Shown: positions 27,043 through 36,619, counted from the first letter of the stretch. The stretch: DNA of 64,000 nt from Stenomitos rutilans HA7619-LM2 (GCA_019358945.1 JAHHIE010000016.1:55703-119702); one strand, 5' to 3'. The notes: a model not told the origin generated them from the letters alone. Made by a program: numbers and translations.

Positions 27043-27792
27043 ATGGCAGGTACCAGGATTTTGATAGTTGAAGATGAAATCATGGTTGCCAGGGAAATTG
27101 AAAGCCATCTGACCCAAATGAGTTATGAAGTGGTGGGCATTGCTGTTAAAGCACGCACCGTAATGCAGCAGGTCGCTGAAACAATGCCCGACTTAGTGTT
27201 AATGGATATTAACCTGCAAGGAACGCAGGATGGAGTCCAAGCCGCAAGCGCAATTCGCGATCGCTTCCAAACTCCAGTGATTTACATTACCGCCTATTCT
27301 GATAGCAGTACGTTGGAGAAGGTAAAGCAAACCAACCCGTTTGGCTATGTGCTGAAGCCGTTTAACCAACAAGATTTGCGCGTTGCGATTGAGCTAGCTT
27401 TGTTCCGGCAACAAGGAGGAAGGGCTGAAGCCGCCTCTACCGGAGCTGCTGCCATTGCTTCACCGCAGAGTGGACTGCCATCGACCAAGCTTCAGGTCAT
27501 TTTTCGCTACATTCAAGCGCACCTGAGCCAGGATTTGAGTCTAGAGACGTTAGCGAGTGAAGTGGGCATGACAACCGACTACTTTGCACGCCTCTTTAAG
27601 CAATCAACCGGAAAATCGGTACACCAGTACGTCATTCATCAGCGCGTAGAACGGGCAAAACAATTATTAAGGCAGTCAGATCAGGCGATCGCAGGCATTG
27701 CGATCGAGTGCGGCTTTGCCAATCCCAGTCATCTCGCTCTTCACTTCAAACGCATCGTGGGTGTTGCACCCAAACAGTTTCGCCACTTTTAG
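27043..27792 (+). CDS. Response regulator, receiver + AraC-type DNA-binding domain
   Basis: A 249-residue transcription regulator. The receiver (residues 1-120) has the acidic pair in 'ILIVEDEI', phospho-acceptor Asp in 'DLVLMDINLQG', Thr in 'VIYITAYSD' and Lys in 'GYVLKPFNQ'. A short Ala/Ser linker leads to a double helix-turn-helix AraC domain (about 150-249): 'LSLETLASEVGMTTDYFARLFKQSTGKS' and 'IAGIAIECGFANPSHLALHFKRIVGVAPKQFR'. It stands upstream of a solute-binding protein and a membrane sensor kinase on the same strand, so it is a good candidate output of that system. The receiver is closely similar to that of the gene at 33478. Confidence 0.93.
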   Translation: MAGTRILIVEDEIMVAREIESHLTQMSYEVVGIAVKARTVMQQVAETMPDLVLMDINLQGTQDGVQAASAIRDRFQTPVIYITAYSDSSTLEKVKQTNPFGYVLKPFNQQDLRVAIELALFRQQGGRAEAASTGAAAIASPQSGLPSTKLQVIFRYIQAHLSQDLSLETLASEVGMTTDYFARLFKQSTGKSVHQYVIHQRVERAKQLLRQSDQAIAGIAIECGFANPSHLALHFKRIVGVAPKQFRHF

Positions 27793-28029
27793 AGAGCCTT
27801 TGAAGGAGGAAGCAAGTGTTAAACTTTGCGGCAATAATGTTTCAAAGCGGCTGATTCTTTCCACAGCAGCGCTACTGTAAGGTTACTACGGGCAATAAGC
27901 TCAAGCTCTAAAAACAGTCCATTCCAGAGTTACAGCTTGAAGCAGTAGCTAAGATAGGTTCTTTTGTTCTCAAAAATTACTTGCAACAGTACTTGCATCA
28001 GAACCCTTTCACTAACCCAAGCTACTTCC

Positions 28030-29613
28030 ATGAAGCGCTCTTCCTGGCAACGCTTACGCTCTTGCATCCATGCTCTTCAAACGTTGACTTTGGTGGTGCT
28101 GGCATTGTGGGTCAGCATTGCCGCTCCCGGATGTAGCCTGTTTCAAGCCAAGATGCCAATGGGTTCATCCTCACAGTTAACCCAGACCGTTGCCCCTACG
28201 GCTACATCCTCTCAGCGCTTTGACGGGGTAACAGTTAACGTCATTACCCATGATGCAGCCATTCACACGGGAGTTGAGCGCCATATTGCTGGGTTTGCAG
28301 CCCTGACTGGAGCGACGGTCAAGCTGACGGGTGTTCCTGTTAAGAATTTTTATCAAATTCTGCAAGCTAACTGGTCTGGTAGCGCGTCCAAATACGATTC
28401 GGCAGTGATCTTGCCCCAATGGCTGATCGACTTCGTGAACGCAGGGTTTCTGGAAGATCTAACAGCACGGGTCAAGGCTGATGCAGCGCTGCAATGGAAC
28501 GATATTGCACCAATCTTTCGGAATGTGAGTGCAACCTATCAAGGACACACGTATAGCATTCCGTTGGATGGCGACTTTCACATGGTGTATTACCGCAGTG
28601 ATTTGTTAAAGCAAGCGGGGTTAGCTCCGCCGCAAACCTGGGATGATTATCTGGCGATCGCCAAACGATTTCACGGCAAAGATTTAAATGGGGATGGCGA
28701 AGCAGACTATGGTTCCTGTCTGTCAAAGCGCCCGCATGAAAACATTGCCAGTATGTTGATATCCATAGCGGCTCCCTTTTTGCAAGCAAAAGGCACCGAG
28801 CAAGGCGCATTTTTTGACCCAGCCACGATGAAGCCCCTGGTTAACAATTCAGCCTTCGGCAGGGCATTGGAGATTTACAAACAAACAATGGCATATGGCG
28901 TTCCCCAGGATGCGAATCTGGGCGGGGTCAAAGCAAGAACCTTATTTATCACTGGCAGATGTGCCCTGACGATGGATTGGGGGGATGTTGGACCTCTCGC
29001 AGGTGATCGATCGGTGTCTCAAGTGACGGATAAAGTCGGTGCAGTGATGACTCCGGGTACTATGCAAATACTCGATCGTCAAACTGGCAAATTAGCAGCT
29101 TGCAATAAGTTTGTCTGTCCCTATGCTATTGATGGGGTGAACCATGCACCCTATGCCGCCAATATTGGCTGGACGGGTGTCGTTCATGCCAAAGCAGCTT
29201 CCCGTGTTAAAGATGCGGCTTATGCCTTTCTTTCCTATATCAGCCAGCCCGCACAATCCAATGTTGACGTGACGATTGGCGAAACTGGCTTCAATCCTTA
29301 CCGCATCTCTCAATTTCAAGATGTTGCCCCCTGGTTAAAAGCGGAAATGTCATTGGCAGCTGCCAACAACTATCTGGGCGCGATCGGTATCAGCCTCAGT
29401 AGTCCCAATATGGTCTTGAATTTGAGCATTCCTCACAGCCAGCAGTACCTCCTTGAAACGCTGGATGCTGCGGTTGCCGCTTTCCTGGTGGGTAAACTAA
29501 CGAAAACAGAGGCCATGCAGCAAGTTGAACAAGGCTGGCAGCATATTACTAACGAAGTGGGGCGTGAAGCACAAAAAGCGGCCTACCGCTCCAGCCTGGG
29601 TTTGCCCTCTTGA
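28030..29613 (+). CDS. Extracellular solute-binding lipoprotein, family 1 (sugar-type)
   Basis: A 527-residue exported protein from ATG 28030 (MKRSSWQRLRS). The hydrophobic signal (TLTLVVLALWVSIAAPGCS) ends in a lipobox, so it should be lipid-anchored facing the periplasm. The body fits ABC-type sugar-binding proteins: 'YQGHTYSIPLDGDFHMVYYRSDLLKQAG', 'PPQTWDDYLAIAKRF', 'DLNGDGEADYG' (a calcium-loop-like motif), 'GRCALTMDWGDVG'. No permease or ATPase gene is nearby; the next gene, 12 bp away, is a sensor kinase. This suggests a sensing rather than import role, which is inference. An in-frame start at 27964 is longer but lacks a signal-like start. Confidence 0.88.
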   Translation: MKRSSWQRLRSCIHALQTLTLVVLALWVSIAAPGCSLFQAKMPMGSSSQLTQTVAPTATSSQRFDGVTVNVITHDAAIHTGVERHIAGFAALTGATVKLTGVPVKNFYQILQANWSGSASKYDSAVILPQWLIDFVNAGFLEDLTARVKADAALQWNDIAPIFRNVSATYQGHTYSIPLDGDFHMVYYRSDLLKQAGLAPPQTWDDYLAIAKRFHGKDLNGDGEADYGSCLSKRPHENIASMLISIAAPFLQAKGTEQGAFFDPATMKPLVNNSAFGRALEIYKQTMAYGVPQDANLGGVKARTLFITGRCALTMDWGDVGPLAGDRSVSQVTDKVGAVMTPGTMQILDRQTGKLAACNKFVCPYAIDGVNHAPYAANIGWTGVVHAKAASRVKDAAYAFLSYISQPAQSNVDVTIGETGFNPYRISQFQDVAPWLKAEMSLAAANNYLGAIGISLSSPNMVLNLSIPHSQQYLLETLDAAVAAFLVGKLTKTEAMQQVEQGWQHITNEVGREAQKAAYRSSLGLPS

Positions 29614-29625
29614 GAAAAAACGGCA

Positions 29626-32600
29626 ATGCGTCAACAGAGCCTCAGTCGAAACATCATCTTAGCCTATTCGCTGCTGGTCACCTTGGCGGCTGGATTGTTG
29701 ACCTCAAGCCTGTACTGGCAGTTTCGCACTGCACAGCGACAGGAAATTCGCAATCGGCTGTTGGAATTATTGCAGTTGTCTGCCCCACAAATTGATGGTG
29801 ACTACTTGGCTTTGACCACAACAGCCGACAGCATGAAATTGCCATTCTACAAAATTAACCAGAAACGGCTGCAAAACATTCAAGCCGCCGTGCCCTCGAT
29901 CGCGCATATCTATGTTGTGCGCCACCAATCCAACGGTCAGCTTGTGTTTCTTCTGGATTACGCCAGTACAACCCATTTTATTGCCCCAGTTGGTGCCCCT
30001 TTGCAGAGCCTGCCGCCAAGGCTGAAAGCAAATATTGCGGTTTTAACACAGCCGATCGTTGAACCCGATCTTTTGAGGAATGCAGAGGGGAGATCTGTAC
30101 TTTGCGGCTATGCCCCGATTACCAATCGTTTTGGGCGCATCAGCGGCGTGCTCGTCATTGAGTTGAATGCCAGTTCATTGATTCAAAATGAACTGCAAGC
30201 AGGTGCCATCGCTGCCGAAGTGTTTTGTCTGGTGCTCATAGTGACACTGGTGGTGATTTGGTGGTTGTCTCAATCGCTCGTCATTCAACCCATCTTGCGG
30301 TTAAACCAAGCATCGAAACAGATTGCCAGTGGGCAGTGGGAACAACTCCTGCCCAGCGATCGCAACGATGAACTGGGCGATCTGGCCGCATCCTTTAACC
30401 AGATGGCAAAGCAACTACGCGAGTCGTTCACCACACTGGAACAACGGGTGCAGGAGCGCACCTACCAGCTACAACTGGCACTTGCTGCGGCCAAAATGGG
30501 CAACTGGGAATGGAACCTGATCACCAATCGGCAATACTGGTCGTCGGAAAACTACGGCTTGTGGGGCTTCTGTACCGATCCGTCTGGTCGTGTTCTGGAT
30601 CAAACTGGGGTTGAAATCAGCCCTTTCCCCACGTTCGAGCTAGTCCTTGGTTGGGTGCATCCAGATGATCGAGACCGCCTCCTTCAGGCCGTCCAGCAAT
30701 CGGCCGCACAGCAGCAACTTTACGAGATTGAACACCGCATCCGTTGGGACGATGGCTCGATCCACTGGCGTTACAGTCGAGGGGCATACGTTTTCAATGA
30801 ACAAGGACAGCCGATCAAACTGATTGGCATTTCTATGGATATTACCGATCGCAAGCGCATTGAGCAAGAAATTCACCAGAGTCGGGATTTGTTTGCAGCG
30901 ACCTTTGAGGAGTCAGCCGATGCAATTTTTTTGGTTGATTCGGACTCCTTATTGATTTTGGACTGTAACCAACGGGCGGTAGAGCTCTTTGAAGCCGCTC
31001 ACAAGCAGAACTTAATTGGGATTAGGGGAGCGACTTTCCATGCACCAGACTTCTCGGATACAGCATTAGAAGAGCTACGCCAAAACTTTGATGCAACTGG
31101 CTACTGGAGTCAAGAGATTGAGTATCGGACGCTCAACGATCGCCGCTTTTGGGGCAATTTTGCCTCCAAGCGCATCCAGGTGGCAGAACGGCAAATGAAC
31201 CTGGTGCGCGTGACTGATATCAGCGAGCGTAAACGCGGCGAAGCCGAACGCAACGCCGCAGAAGCCGCCCTTCAATGTTCAGAGCAGAATTTCCGTACAA
31301 TCTTTAACCACGTCACCAGTTGCCTCTTTGTTCATAAAGTGGATGGCACACTGTTGGATGTCAACGATCGCGTGCTTGAACGATATGCCCTAGAGCGAGA
31401 ACAAGCCTTAAACCTTTCACTGTTGGGTGACTACTCGGCACCAGATAATCCTTTCCATCTTGCCCAAGATTATTGGACGAGGGCGTTTGCTGGAGAAATC
31501 GTTCGTTTTGAATGGAAATCGAAAGAAAGCCACAATAACGAGGTTTTTGACGTTGATATCACCCTCAATCGCATTACCTGGAATCATGAACCTGTCATTC
31601 TTGCCAATGTGCGGGATATTAGCGATCGCAAGCAGGCAGAAATCGCCCTGAGGCAAAGCGAAGCACGCCTGAAGCTCGCTTTAGAAGTCGTCCCTATAGT
31701 TGTCTGGGAAGTCGATTTGGCGACCGATCGCTTCTTTTTTACCAGCAGCCAAACAGGGCAATTAGTGTCTGGTGAAATGCCTCGCCTGGAACACCAAGAA
31801 AAGCTAGTTTATCCCGATGATCAAGAAGCCGTCGATCGCAACTATCATGAAGCGCTAGCAAACCAAGGGACCCTCCAGCTAGAGCATCGACTCCGCTCAG
31901 AGACTTCACCGGAGGGATGGCACTGGGTGCAAGTGAATGGCACTGTTCAAACGGACGAAGCTGGCAACCCTACCCGCGTCGTTGGCATCTCGTTTGATAT
32001 TCATGCTCGCAAACAGGCAGAACTGAGGCAACAGCAGCAGGCAGAAGCCGACCAATTGTTGGCAACGATTGCTCAAACCATTAACCAATCGGTACGGCTA
32101 GATCAGGTTCTAGAAGCTTGCTTAGAGACAATCCGACAATTTCTGGGATGCGATCGCGTCCTCATCTGCCGCTTCGATACCGATTACAATGTCGTGATTG
32201 AACGAGAAGCCCTGTCTCGGCTTGAGCTATCCCTCCTGCAACAAACCATTGAAGATCCCTGTTTCGGTCAAGGTTGGGCAGAACGCTACCGTCAGGGATA
32301 CATCACGGTCTGCGCCAATGCTCAAGCTTCTGATCTCACACCCTGCTATGCAACATTGCTGGCGCAGATGCGGGTACAGGCAAGCTGTGTGGTTGGCATC
32401 TTACAAGGCGACCAGATTTGGGGCTTAATGATAGTGCACGATTGCGGCGCACCCCGCCAATGGCGACAATCTGAAATTGATTTGCTCAAACAATTAGGAT
32501 TGCAAGTCGGCACTGCCAGCCAAAAAGCCAGCCTTTATACCCAGATCGAAAATCAGTTAGCGCAAAAAGAAGTGCTGCTCAAAGAAGTGAATCATCGAGT

Positions 32601-33249
32601 GAAAAATAATCTTCAGATGATCTCTGCCATGCTGTGGTTGCAGAGTGAAGCAGCAAACAATCCCATCGTTTCTGGGGCACTAGCCAACACACGTAATCGG
32701 CTACAAGCCATGTCCCTGATCCATGAAATCCTTTACCAATCTAGCGACTTAGGACAGATTAACTTTCACGACTACATTCAGCGTCTGGCTAATAATATTT
32801 TGATCGCTTGTAGCACAAGCCCTGATCAAATCAAGTTGCTCTTCCGCCTGCAACCCATCGCTTTAAACCTGGAAACCGCTATTTCTTGTGGCTTACTCCT
32901 CAATGAATTGATTACCAATGCCATTAAGCATGGCTTTCCTGATCGACGCTCCGGCGAAATTCACATCATCTTAAAACAAGCCGTTCAACTTGAATCTATG
33001 ACTCAAATTTCAGCAGAAACACCAACAACAAACTTCTCTAGCCACTCATCTCAAGCCATTTCTCGCTATATTTTGATCGTGCAGGACAACGGTGTTGGCA
33101 TTCCAAAAGCGCTCAATCTTAACAAGTTGCAATCATTGGGATTGAAAATCGTCTACGATCTGGCCCGGCAGCTTGATGGCAGTATTGAGTATGAACACAA
33201 GCGTGGCACTCGATTTCGCTTGATTTTTCCGGTCGTGGAGCGTCGTTAA
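29626..33249 (+). CDS. Membrane sensor kinase: Cache-like sensor, HAMP, PAS repeats, GAF, HisKA_2-type
   Basis: A 1207-residue kinase. Two membrane helices (about 9-30 and 190-213) bracket a periplasmic domain that looks Cache-like. A HAMP segment follows ('LNQASKQIASGQWEQLLPSDRNDELGDLAASFNQMAKQL', shown here in parts: 'NQASKQIASG', 'DELGDLAASFNQM'). Then come four PAS units with 'DITDRKRIEQ', 'DISERKRGEA' and 'DISDRKQAEI' linkers, a GAF domain ('LDQVLEACLETIRQFLGCDRV') and a HisKA_2-type core 'LLKEVNHRVKNNLQMISAML' (His near residue 989). ATP-binding boxes are 'LNELITNAIKHGF' and 'VQDNGVGIP'. It begins 12 bp after the solute-binding protein gene, so the two are probably one transcript and the binding protein may dock on the sensor domain. 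Confidence 0.92.
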   Translation: MRQQSLSRNIILAYSLLVTLAAGLLTSSLYWQFRTAQRQEIRNRLLELLQLSAPQIDGDYLALTTTADSMKLPFYKINQKRLQNIQAAVPSIAHIYVVRHQSNGQLVFLLDYASTTHFIAPVGAPLQSLPPRLKANIAVLTQPIVEPDLLRNAEGRSVLCGYAPITNRFGRISGVLVIELNASSLIQNELQAGAIAAEVFCLVLIVTLVVIWWLSQSLVIQPILRLNQASKQIASGQWEQLLPSDRNDELGDLAASFNQMAKQLRESFTTLEQRVQERTYQLQLALAAAKMGNWEWNLITNRQYWSSENYGLWGFCTDPSGRVLDQTGVEISPFPTFELVLGWVHPDDRDRLLQAVQQSAAQQQLYEIEHRIRWDDGSIHWRYSRGAYVFNEQGQPIKLIGISMDITDRKRIEQEIHQSRDLFAATFEESADAIFLVDSDSLLILDCNQRAVELFEAAHKQNLIGIRGATFHAPDFSDTALEELRQNFDATGYWSQEIEYRTLNDRRFWGNFASKRIQVAERQMNLVRVTDISERKRGEAERNAAEAALQCSEQNFRTIFNHVTSCLFVHKVDGTLLDVNDRVLERYALEREQALNLSLLGDYSAPDNPFHLAQDYWTRAFAGEIVRFEWKSKESHNNEVFDVDITLNRITWNHEPVILANVRDISDRKQAEIALRQSEARLKLALEVVPIVVWEVDLATDRFFFTSSQTGQLVSGEMPRLEHQEKLVYPDDQEAVDRNYHEALANQGTLQLEHRLRSETSPEGWHWVQVNGTVQTDEAGNPTRVVGISFDIHARKQAELRQQQQAEADQLLATIAQTINQSVRLDQVLEACLETIRQFLGCDRVLICRFDTDYNVVIEREALSRLELSLLQQTIEDPCFGQGWAERYRQGYITVCANAQASDLTPCYATLLAQMRVQASCVVGILQGDQIWGLMIVHDCGAPRQWRQSEIDLLKQLGLQVGTASQKASLYTQIENQLAQKEVLLKEVNHRVKNNLQMISAMLWLQSEAANNPIVSGALANTRNRLQAMSLIHEILYQSSDLGQINFHDYIQRLANNILIACSTSPDQIKLLFRLQPIALNLETAISCGLLLNELITNAIKHGFPDRRSGEIHIILKQAVQLESMTQISAETPTTNFSSHSSQAISRYILIVQDNGVGIPKALNLNKLQSLGLKIVYDLARQLDGSIEYEHKRGTRFRLIFPVVERR

Positions 33250-33477
33250 GCGCTTTAGTCCGCAGGCTAAAAGCATGCTTGGTTCAACAGGGGTATGAAA
33301 AGATTTCTAGCATTCAAATAAGAATTCGATCGTTCTCATCTATTCTTGTAAAAGTAGAAAAAGTAGTTCAATTTTTTGCATACGATAAATTTTTCAGGCT
33401 TAGATCTTCGCTGATGTCATACCCACTCATCCTTCTAGTAACGGTCGTTTTAATTATCACTGGAGCAAACAGAGCAG

Positions 33478-34569
33478 GTGTCTAATACTAGAATTTTGGT
33501 TGTCGAAGATGAAATCCTGATTGCTAGAGAGATTGAAGGTTGTCTGTGTCAGTTGGGCTATGAAGTAGTCGGTTTAGCTACTAAAGCAACCACAGCGCTA
33601 CGGCAGATCGCAGAGGCTCAACCTGATTTAGTCTTACTTGATATTCGGCTGAAAGGCGATCTGGATGGCATTTCGGTGGCTGAGCAGATGCACGATCGCT
33701 TTCAAATTCCGTTCATCTACCTCACCGCCTATGTAGATGATGAAACCTTGGAACGGGCAAAACTTACCCACCCTTCTGGTTACATTCTCAAGCCGTTTAA
33801 GCAGAATGATTTACGCGTAGCCGTTGAAATAGCGTTGGCTCGCCATCAGGCTGAGGCTAAGACCCAAAAGACGCATCGAGCCAGCACAGACCATTTATCC
33901 TTTGAGTATCTCTCGATTCTCTCGCACGAACTTCGTAATCCACTGGCAGCCATCCAGCTTTCGACTGCAATGCTAGGCGATAGTCGTTATCCCATTGGTG
34001 AAGCAAAGAAAGAGCAATTACTTCAGTGTATTCAAGCTTCAACCAGTTCTATGACTCAGTTGATTGAAGACGTGATGACAATGGGGCAAGCAGACCACCA
34101 TGAAACTCTGATTGATGCTGAAACAATTGAGCTTGTAGAGTTTTGTCAAACGTTACTTAGACCCCTTCAATGTCATCCCAGTCGCCAACATACGGTGACT
34201 TTTTCGTATCCCGCGCAGCGTATCTTTGCAAAGGTAGATCAGAAATTGCTGCGCCAGCTTCTCAATAACTTGATTAGCAATGCGATCAAATACTCACCAA
34301 TGGATAAACTGATTCTGCTGAAGCTTTATCGTACTCATGAAGCAATTTACTTTGAAGTGCACGATTCAGGCATTGGCATCCCACCTGAAGACTTAGAACA
34401 TCTGTTTCAACCCTTTCAACGGGGCAAAAATGTGGGTAAATTGCCAGGAACAGGGCTAGGGCTAGCGATCGCGAAACGAGCCGCAGAACTTCATGCTGGA
34501 GAAATCACCGTGGAGAGCCAAATTGGTCGTGGCACCACGTTCACGGTGAAGCTACCTAGCCATCACTAG
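33478..34569 (+). CDS. Receiver-histidine kinase hybrid (N-terminal receiver)
   Basis: A 363-residue protein with a GTG start at 33478 (reads MSNTRILVVEDEILIAREIE), preceded by GGAGC. The receiver covers residues 1-120 (Asp in 'DLVLLDIRLKGD', Thr/Ala in 'FIYLTAYVD', Lys in 'GYILKPFK'). The kinase has the dimerisation/phospho-acceptor motif 'YLSILSHELRNPLAAIQLS' (His near 151) and ATPase boxes 'LLNNLISNAIKYS', 'VHDSGIGIP', 'GTGLGLAIAKRAAELHAG'. The kinase is soluble, so its activity is probably set by phosphorylation of its own receiver, making it a relay downstream of the membrane kinase 228 bp upstream. A small frame at 33279 is not credible. Confidence 0.92.
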   Translation: MSNTRILVVEDEILIAREIEGCLCQLGYEVVGLATKATTALRQIAEAQPDLVLLDIRLKGDLDGISVAEQMHDRFQIPFIYLTAYVDDETLERAKLTHPSGYILKPFKQNDLRVAVEIALARHQAEAKTQKTHRASTDHLSFEYLSILSHELRNPLAAIQLSTAMLGDSRYPIGEAKKEQLLQCIQASTSSMTQLIEDVMTMGQADHHETLIDAETIELVEFCQTLLRPLQCHPSRQHTVTFSYPAQRIFAKVDQKLLRQLLNNLISNAIKYSPMDKLILLKLYRTHEAIYFEVHDSGIGIPPEDLEHLFQPFQRGKNVGKLPGTGLGLAIAKRAAELHAGEITVESQIGRGTTFTVKLPSHH

Positions 34570-34712
34570 GCTACCGTCGTTTCTTTGTACAAGGAGGGTA
34601 GGATTGCCGCAGAAATTCCGCTAGCAAATTCGTTAAAGAAAAACGAAGCTTGGAAAAAAGCCTCTGTAACATCCTATGAATCGGAGTCGGTTGCTCTGCA
34701 CAGTTCCCTACA

Positions 34713-35216
34713 ATGAATGCAGAGACGCTACAAGAGTACCAAACCAGTATGCCCAAGACTGTTGCAGATATTATGACCCGTGACCCGCTGACGGTAACGC
34801 CAGAGACGCCTCTTACAGAAGTGATTCGGACGATCGCCGAGAAAAAAATTAGTGGTTTGCCCGTGGTTGATGACGCAGGCAAGCTAGTGGGGGTCATTTC
34901 TGAAACTGACCTGATGTGGCGGGAAACCGGAGTCACGCCACCACCCTATATCATGCTTCTAGATAGCGTGATTTATCTGGAGAATCCCGGCCACTATGAA
35001 CGCGAATTGCACAAAGCGCTGGGGCAAACCGTTAAGGACGTGATGAGTCAGAAGCCAATTACGGTCACCCCAGACAAACCTCTACGGGAAGCCGCTCAAA
35101 CCCTCCATGAACACAAAATTCATCGCTTGCCTGTACTAGATGCCGATGAGCAAGTAGTTGGCATCCTTACGCGTGGCGACATCATTCGAGCAATGGCGGC
35201 CGAGCAGGACGGTTGA
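34713..35216 (+). CDS. Tandem CBS-domain protein
   Basis: A 167-residue soluble protein made almost wholly of two CBS motifs: 'TVADIMTRDPLTVTPETPL' through 'GLPVVDDAGKLVGVISETDL' (about 14-70), and 'TVKDVMSQKPITVTPDKPL' through 'HRLPVLDADEQVVGILTRGDI' (about 108-162). A 30-residue insert with 'PPPYIMLLDSVIYLENPGHYERELHKA' composition lies between them, usual in cyanobacterial stand-alone CBS proteins. CBS pairs bind adenosine nucleotides and act as energy sensors; the partner is not visible. The start could also be the internal ATG at 34749 (MPKTVADIM). Confidence 0.88.
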   Translation: MNAETLQEYQTSMPKTVADIMTRDPLTVTPETPLTEVIRTIAEKKISGLPVVDDAGKLVGVISETDLMWRETGVTPPPYIMLLDSVIYLENPGHYERELHKALGQTVKDVMSQKPITVTPDKPLREAAQTLHEHKIHRLPVLDADEQVVGILTRGDIIRAMAAEQDG

Positions 35217-35380
35217 GGAGAAAGGTGGGAGGGGGATTAAGAGTTTTGAGTTCTCAACAGGCATCATTGATTAATGAAAGTAATCAGTGCATAGCAATAA
35301 CGTGCTTAACAACTGTCAACAGCCCCCCTGCCCTCGCTGCCTCCTCACCCCTCACTTCAAGAACGACGAGATTATTAGCT

Positions 35381-36040
35381 ATGAGCATCACACCTGAATC
35401 AGTTGGCGTGTTATTGAAGTCGTCAGATTTTGGCGATCGCCTGCGGGCCGTAAACCAAATCAGACAATTAGAACCCACGATCGGCTTTGGACTGATTCAG
35501 ACTGCCATTCAAGACACCAACCCACGGGTACGGTATGCAGCCGTCAGCCAGTTGGCAACCTTGGGGCAGCAAGATTTGCCTCACGTGACCGCGATTCTGC
35601 GCGATCGACTGCGAGACGATGACCCAGACGTACAAGCTGCTGCTGCTGACTCAGTAGGCGCGCTTCAATTAACTGAGCTCTTTGATGACTTGCAACAGCT
35701 CTACCACACCAGTTCTGAATGGTTGGTTAAATTCAGTATTGTTGCCGCTTTAGGCGAATTAGGTGATAGACGAGCATTTGAGCTACTTGAAGAAGCCCTG
35801 AAATCGGATAATGAATTGCTGCAAACAGCGGCGATCGGATCCTTGGGTGAGTTGGGTGACGATCGCGCGATTCAATTGCTCATTCCTTTTGCTGCTAGCG
35901 CCGACTGGCAAACTCGCTACCGAGTCGTACAAGCACTTGCACATTTGAACGGGTCAACCGCTCGTTCAACCCTGGAAACTCTGGCGCAAGACGATATGGA
36001 ACAGGTTGCTCAAGAAGCCCGTAACTACCTCAAACAGTAG
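35381..36040 (+). CDS. nblB: HEAT-repeat phycobilisome degradation protein, NblB type
   Basis: A 219-residue, all-helical HEAT/PBS-lyase repeat protein: 'DTNPRVRYAAVSQLATLG', 'DDDPDVQAAAADSVGAL', 'LVKFSIVAALGELGDRRAFELL', 'LLQTAAIGSLGELGDDRAIQLL', 'DWQTRYRVVQALAHLNG'. The start 'MSITPESVGVLLKSSDFGDRL' matches what I recall of cyanobacterial NblB proteins, which bind bilin chromophore-bearing subunits and act in phycobilisome breakdown on nutrient stress. Similar repeats occur in CpcE/CpcF bilin lyases, so the exact role is not proven. A longer frame from 35213 would overlap the CBS gene and translate low-complexity sequence. Confidence 0.78.
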   Translation: MSITPESVGVLLKSSDFGDRLRAVNQIRQLEPTIGFGLIQTAIQDTNPRVRYAAVSQLATLGQQDLPHVTAILRDRLRDDDPDVQAAAADSVGALQLTELFDDLQQLYHTSSEWLVKFSIVAALGELGDRRAFELLEEALKSDNELLQTAAIGSLGELGDDRAIQLLIPFAASADWQTRYRVVQALAHLNGSTARSTLETLAQDDMEQVAQEARNYLKQ

Positions 36041-36066
36041 CGCCACAGAGCCTTGAAAGCGTTTGC

Positions 36067-36270
36067 TCAGTCAATGAGCTTTAAGCGACCCGTTTGAATG
36101 TGGTCAAAAATACGATTGATCTTAGTGCGATCGCTGTCTGCTAACCGTTGCTCAGCCAACAAAATGGACGTGAGTTTGAGGTGCTCTTGACGGGACATTT
36201 CACCCACCGTAAGAATGCGATCGACCATCTGATGAAGCGCTGAATTCGGGTTACTCTGAAGACTCCGCAT
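36067..36270 (-). CDS. Small conserved cyanobacterial protein
   Basis: A 67-residue soluble protein from ATG 36270 (MRSLQSNPNSALHQMVDRIL); GGTGAG six bases upstream supports this over a GTG at 36279. The core 'VDRILTVGEMSRQEHLKLTS' and the end 'INRIFDHIQTGRLKLID' are typical of a small helical protein family I recall in many cyanobacteria. It converges with the NblB-type gene. Function unknown. The gene at 37433 has a similar plan. Confidence 0.7.
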   Translation of the reverse strand: MRSLQSNPNSALHQMVDRILTVGEMSRQEHLKLTSILLAEQRLADSDRTKINRIFDHIQTGRLKLID

Positions 36271-36279
36271 GATGCTCAC

Positions 36280-36619
36280 CTGCTTACATTATTTGATTAC
36301 CTGATAATTGATTGTTCCCCTCACTCCTCACCTTCTAGCAAGGGTTGAATATCGACTGTGCAAGGATAGAGGCACACATGATGAAGAATCGGTGAAGCTT
36401 TGGGCAGAAGGCAGAGGGCAGAGAGGGTAGGGTTTTGAGTTCTAAGTTTTGAGCTTTGAGTTGAGTTTTGCTCCTCATCGCCCCCCGGCTTCCCCTGCCC
36501 CCTCTGCTTCCTCTTCCCCCCTGCTTCCCCTGCTCCCCTTGCTTCCTCTGCTCCCCTTGCGCTTCATTCCCTAGAGCTTTGCTAAGGTAAACAAGTAGCA
36601 ACTACTTAGACACCTGAGC
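36280..36619. repeat. STRR-rich intergenic region
   Basis: This gap contains TTTTGAG heptamers (about 36432-36470) and a pyrimidine tract of GCTTCCCCT/GCTCCCCTT-type nine-base units (about 36485-36560). The complement of the nine-base units matches the repeat inside mutS2 (39180-39260). A frame on the minus strand across it is Gly/Arg/Gln-rich and not a gene. The upstream region of gloB lies at the right end. Confidence 0.7.

Noticed and set aside
27878..27890. NtcA site GTA...TAC before the solute-binding protein gene
   Set aside because: Spacer is seven bases, not the required eight.
33279..33485. Small frame before the receiver-kinase gene
   Set aside because: No ribosome site or conserved feature; it runs into the GTG start of the real gene.
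34571..34936. Minus-strand frame opposite the CBS gene
   Set aside because: Shadow of the CBS coding sequence.
36400..36560. CRISPR-like repetition
   Set aside because: Units are 7-9 bp without spacers of constant length; no cas genes. It is STRR DNA.
36335..36601. Gly/Arg/Gln-rich minus-strand frame
   Set aside because: It is translation of STRR DNA.
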